From positions 1 through 5,855 of the forward strand of contig WQUU01000106.1 of the NCBI GenBank assembly GCA_009781925.1: a stretch of DNA of 5,855 nt, written 5' to 3'. Every line of letters begins with the position of its first letter. Position 1 is the stretch's first letter. The position numbers and the translations under genes are program-made. This document shows positions 4,071 to 5,855 of the stretch, one piece after another. The stretch comes from Bacillota bacterium. Its GTDB lineage: Bacteria; Bacillota; Clostridia; Oscillospirales; Oscillospiraceae. The notes beneath the pieces are model-generated. The model made no database searches, was not told where the DNA came from, and worked only from the letters and a program-made list of their open reading frames with translations.

Positions 4071-5855
4071 ACGCCGCGAAGTACGCGGCGGATTTTTTCT
4101 CCCTTAAAAATCGTTCCACACGCTCAACCCGATCCGTCACGCCGCAGGGCGGTAGGGCCGCCAATACGCGCCGGCGATACGCCCCATTACTATTCGCCCG
4201 GCTGTCCAAAATCGCCACGACGCCGGTGTCGGTCTCGGTGCGGATGAGCCGCCCAAAACCCTGCTTGAGTTTGACCAGCATATCTGGTACAATAACCTTG
4301 GCTTTGTACTCGTCCATGCCGGCGTACAGCGTACGCTCCCACTCGCTGACCGGATCCGGCACGGCGAAGGGCAACCGGACGATAATCAGCATGGACAAGA
4401 TGTCGCCGGGGATGTCCACCCCCTCCCACATTGAACCGCTGGCGAACAGTACGCCGTTATTGCTGCGCTTGAATTTTCTGACGGCGTCGCTGTCTCCGCG
4501 CCCCATGCGAAACAGCGGGTACGAAAGGCCCCGTCTGTCAAGTTCTGTGAACACGCGCCCCAGCACATCGTGGGACGTGAACAGTACGGCGGTGTGGCCG
4601 TGCGCGGCATGGATCAGGCGCTCGACCTCATTGGTGATGGAAGAAATATAAGCCTTGTCATCGTTGTCGGGGAACGGGGTTTTTTCGCTGATGTACAGCA
4701 GGGAGTTATCCCTATAATTAAATGGAGATGGCTTTGATGACTCAATAAGCCGCTTTTTAGAAACGCCGTCCAGCCCCAGCTTTTTGATGACATGCCCAAA
4801 CTCACCTGCCGCGCTGAGTGTCCCCGAGGTCAGAATGATGGGGATATTTTGGCTCCAGAGGTCGAGCCGGAGCAGTTCACCCAGGTTCTTCGGAATTCCC
4901 TTCAACGTATCGGGCTTTTCCAGCCAGTACACCAGCTCTCTGTGGCGGCAGAACGCGTCGATGGCTTCAGCGGCGCGTTTGAGCGCCCACAGCGCGTCGT
5001 CCCGGGGAGTTTCGCAGTTGCCAGCCGCCGGCGGCTTACGCTCCAGCAATGCCGCCAGCGCGGCCACGTCGTCGCCCAGGGCCCGGAGCAGTTGCTCCGT
5101 CCGCGCGCGGATCTTCGTGGGGTAACGCTCGGCGTCACCGTCGACAGCGTTTGGGATCTCTTTATTCAGGAACTGAAACAGCAGGCGGTTTTTTGACTCG
5201 ATCCTGTCGGTCAGCTGGCGGACATCGGCGGTCGGGACGTGCTGGGCGAAGTTCAGGGCTTTGATACTATTTATAATGTTGTGTATCGCGTCCCATGAAA
5301 GCTCCACGCCGTACATATCCCGGGCTGCGTCCAGAAATTTGTGCGCCTCGTCGATGACGACAGCTTGGTAGTTCGGGAGCAGCGGACGCCGGCCGCGCGC
5401 GCGGTGGATCAGATCGGCCAGAAACAGATTGTGGTTGCAGACCTGAAAATCGTATCCGCCTCGGCTGACCTCGCGCGTGAAGCGCGTGTACCGGCATTTT
5501 CCGTACAGCGGGCAGTTCTGTGAGCAGTTGTCGTCCACACAGATTTTGGCCTTGACGTAGGGTGTAAGCTCGACGGCGGCCAAATCCACGACAGCTCCGG
5601 AAGCTAATGCTGTCAAGTCTCTCTTGACCCGACCATTCGTAAACCGGATGTGATGGGCAAGCCGGGTATCGCAGACGTAATGGGCTTTGCCCTTCCGCAG
5701 GGCGGCGGTCAGCGGAGCCTTGATGATGTCATGCTCCATGAGGATGTTCGAGATTGTGGGTATGTAGTCCCGGATGATCGCCCGCTGCAGGGCGATGCTG
5801 GACGTGGCGATGACGATGGGCTTCTGCCGGCCATCGGGCAGCGTGGTATCAATTT
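4069..5855 (-). CDS. DinG/XPD-like iron-sulfur DNA helicase, N-terminus cut
   Basis: The visible 594 residues (counted from 5853) belong to a superfamily 2 helicase of the DinG/XPD type, which unwinds DNA 5' to 3' with ATP. The frame stays open to the right edge, with the start and Walker A beyond it; the Met at 5739 is internal, since the sequence before it (IVIATSSIALQ) is motif Ia. Further motifs: DEAH at 168-171 (VVIDEAHK), LTSGTL at 341-346, VLFTSHD near 423, GSMWEGVDIPG near 473-483 (motif V) and QGFGRLIR at 531-538 (motif VI, arginine finger). Cysteines at 61, 105, 110, 114 and 120 fit the 4Fe-4S domain, and VCNHNLFLADL follows as in DinG proteins. There is no sign of damage. It is followed after 12 bases by the small protein gene. 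DinG is the closest named relative, but this is probably a mobile-element paralogue and not the housekeeping gene, so I give no symbol. Confidence 0.93.
   Translation of the reverse strand, partial: IDTTLPDGRQKPIVIATSSIALQRAIIRDYIPTISNILMEHDIIKAPLTAALRKGKAHYVCDTRLAHHIRFTNGRVKRDLTALASGAVVDLAAVELTPYVKAKICVDDNCSQNCPLYGKCRYTRFTREVSRGGYDFQVCNHNLFLADLIHRARGRRPLLPNYQAVVIDEAHKFLDAARDMYGVELSWDAIHNIINSIKALNFAQHVPTADVRQLTDRIESKNRLLFQFLNKEIPNAVDGDAERYPTKIRARTEQLLRALGDDVAALAALLERKPPAAGNCETPRDDALWALKRAAEAIDAFCRHRELVYWLEKPDTLKGIPKNLGELLRLDLWSQNIPIILTSGTLSAAGEFGHVIKKLGLDGVSKKRLIESSKPSPFNYRDNSLLYISEKTPFPDNDDKAYISSITNEVERLIHAAHGHTAVLFTSHDVLGRVFTELDRRGLSYPLFRMGRGDSDAVRKFKRSNNGVLFASGSMWEGVDIPGDILSMLIIVRLPFAVPDPVSEWERTLYAGMDEYKAKVIVPDMLVKLKQGFGRLIRTETDTGVVAILDSRANSNGAYRRRVLAALPPCGVTDRVERVERFLREKKSAAYFAA
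4072..4098 (+). terminator. Terminator-like hairpin facing the plus strand
   Basis: On the plus strand CGCCGCG (4072-4078) and CGCGGCG (4084-4090) form a perfect 7-bp GC stem around the loop AAGTA. They are followed by GA and six T (4093-4098), the shape of a rho-independent terminator. It lies inside the last codons of the helicase gene (Ala-Ala-Tyr-Phe-Ala-Ala-stop) and would stop transcripts running opposite to all genes here. It may be a guard against antisense transcription or a by-product of the alanine codons. On the minus strand the same hairpin lacks a following T run. Confidence 0.4.

Noticed and set aside
4022..4651. Plus-strand open frame of 209 codons opposite the helicase
   Set aside because: It has a low-complexity, Ser/Arg-rich translation, is antisense to helicase motifs V and VI and contains the terminator-like hairpin near its start.
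5737..5739. ATG at 5739 as the true start of the helicase
   Set aside because: The frame stays open to the right edge and encodes helicase motif Ia before this Met, so the gene begins outside the window.
1..5855. CRISPR array, tRNA or rRNA, insertion sequence ends or attachment-site repeats
   Set aside because: No regularly spaced repeats, cloverleaf-like sequence or terminal inverted repeats were seen by eye. An att core cannot be recognised without the second element end or an empty site.

Overview
The window looks like a piece of an integrative mobile element (ICE, IME or large genomic island) from a Gram-positive anaerobe of the Clostridia, probably an Oscillospiraceae/Ruminococcaceae-like gut bacterium. 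The clues are strong AGGAGG-type Shine-Dalgarno sites, use of GTG and TTG starts, fairly GC-rich coding sequence, and Clostridia-type large serine recombinases. The taxon is inferred from protein style, not from a marker gene.

All convincing genes lie on the minus strand, so they are transcribed from high to low coordinates. The order of expression is: (1) a DinG/XPD-like iron-sulfur DNA helicase (4069-5855, its N-terminus and Walker A lie beyond the right edge); (2) a 68-residue DUF6870-like small protein (3850-4056, GTG start); (3) a 131-base leader (3719-3849); (4) three consecutive large serine recombinases, here called Rec1 (2108-3718), Rec2 (474-2108) and Rec3 (1-481, cut by the left edge). 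The recombinase genes overlap by 1 and 8 bases, so they form a translationally coupled block. Rec1 and Rec2 are full length, and all three keep the serine-recombinase active-site residues.

The most unusual part is the leader before Rec1. A 13-bp stem (nine perfect Watson-Crick pairs extended by two A-U and two G-U pairs) buries the whole AAGGAGG ribosome-binding site of Rec1. Just upstream is a possible six-codon leader peptide (MKIARP) with its own weak Shine-Dalgarno site. Its stop codon sits at the base of the stem, so a ribosome paused there would cover the 5' arm and free the Rec1 site. This is the geometry of translational attenuation known from erm resistance genes. Because Rec2 and Rec3 are coupled to Rec1, this one switch could set expression of the whole recombinase set.

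Working model (inference): the recombinases excise and integrate the element, probably as a multi-recombinase set, and the helicase and small protein are element-borne partners in DNA processing or maintenance. No attachment site, tRNA, rRNA, CRISPR array or insertion sequence was found. The element end is most likely beyond the left edge, downstream of Rec3.
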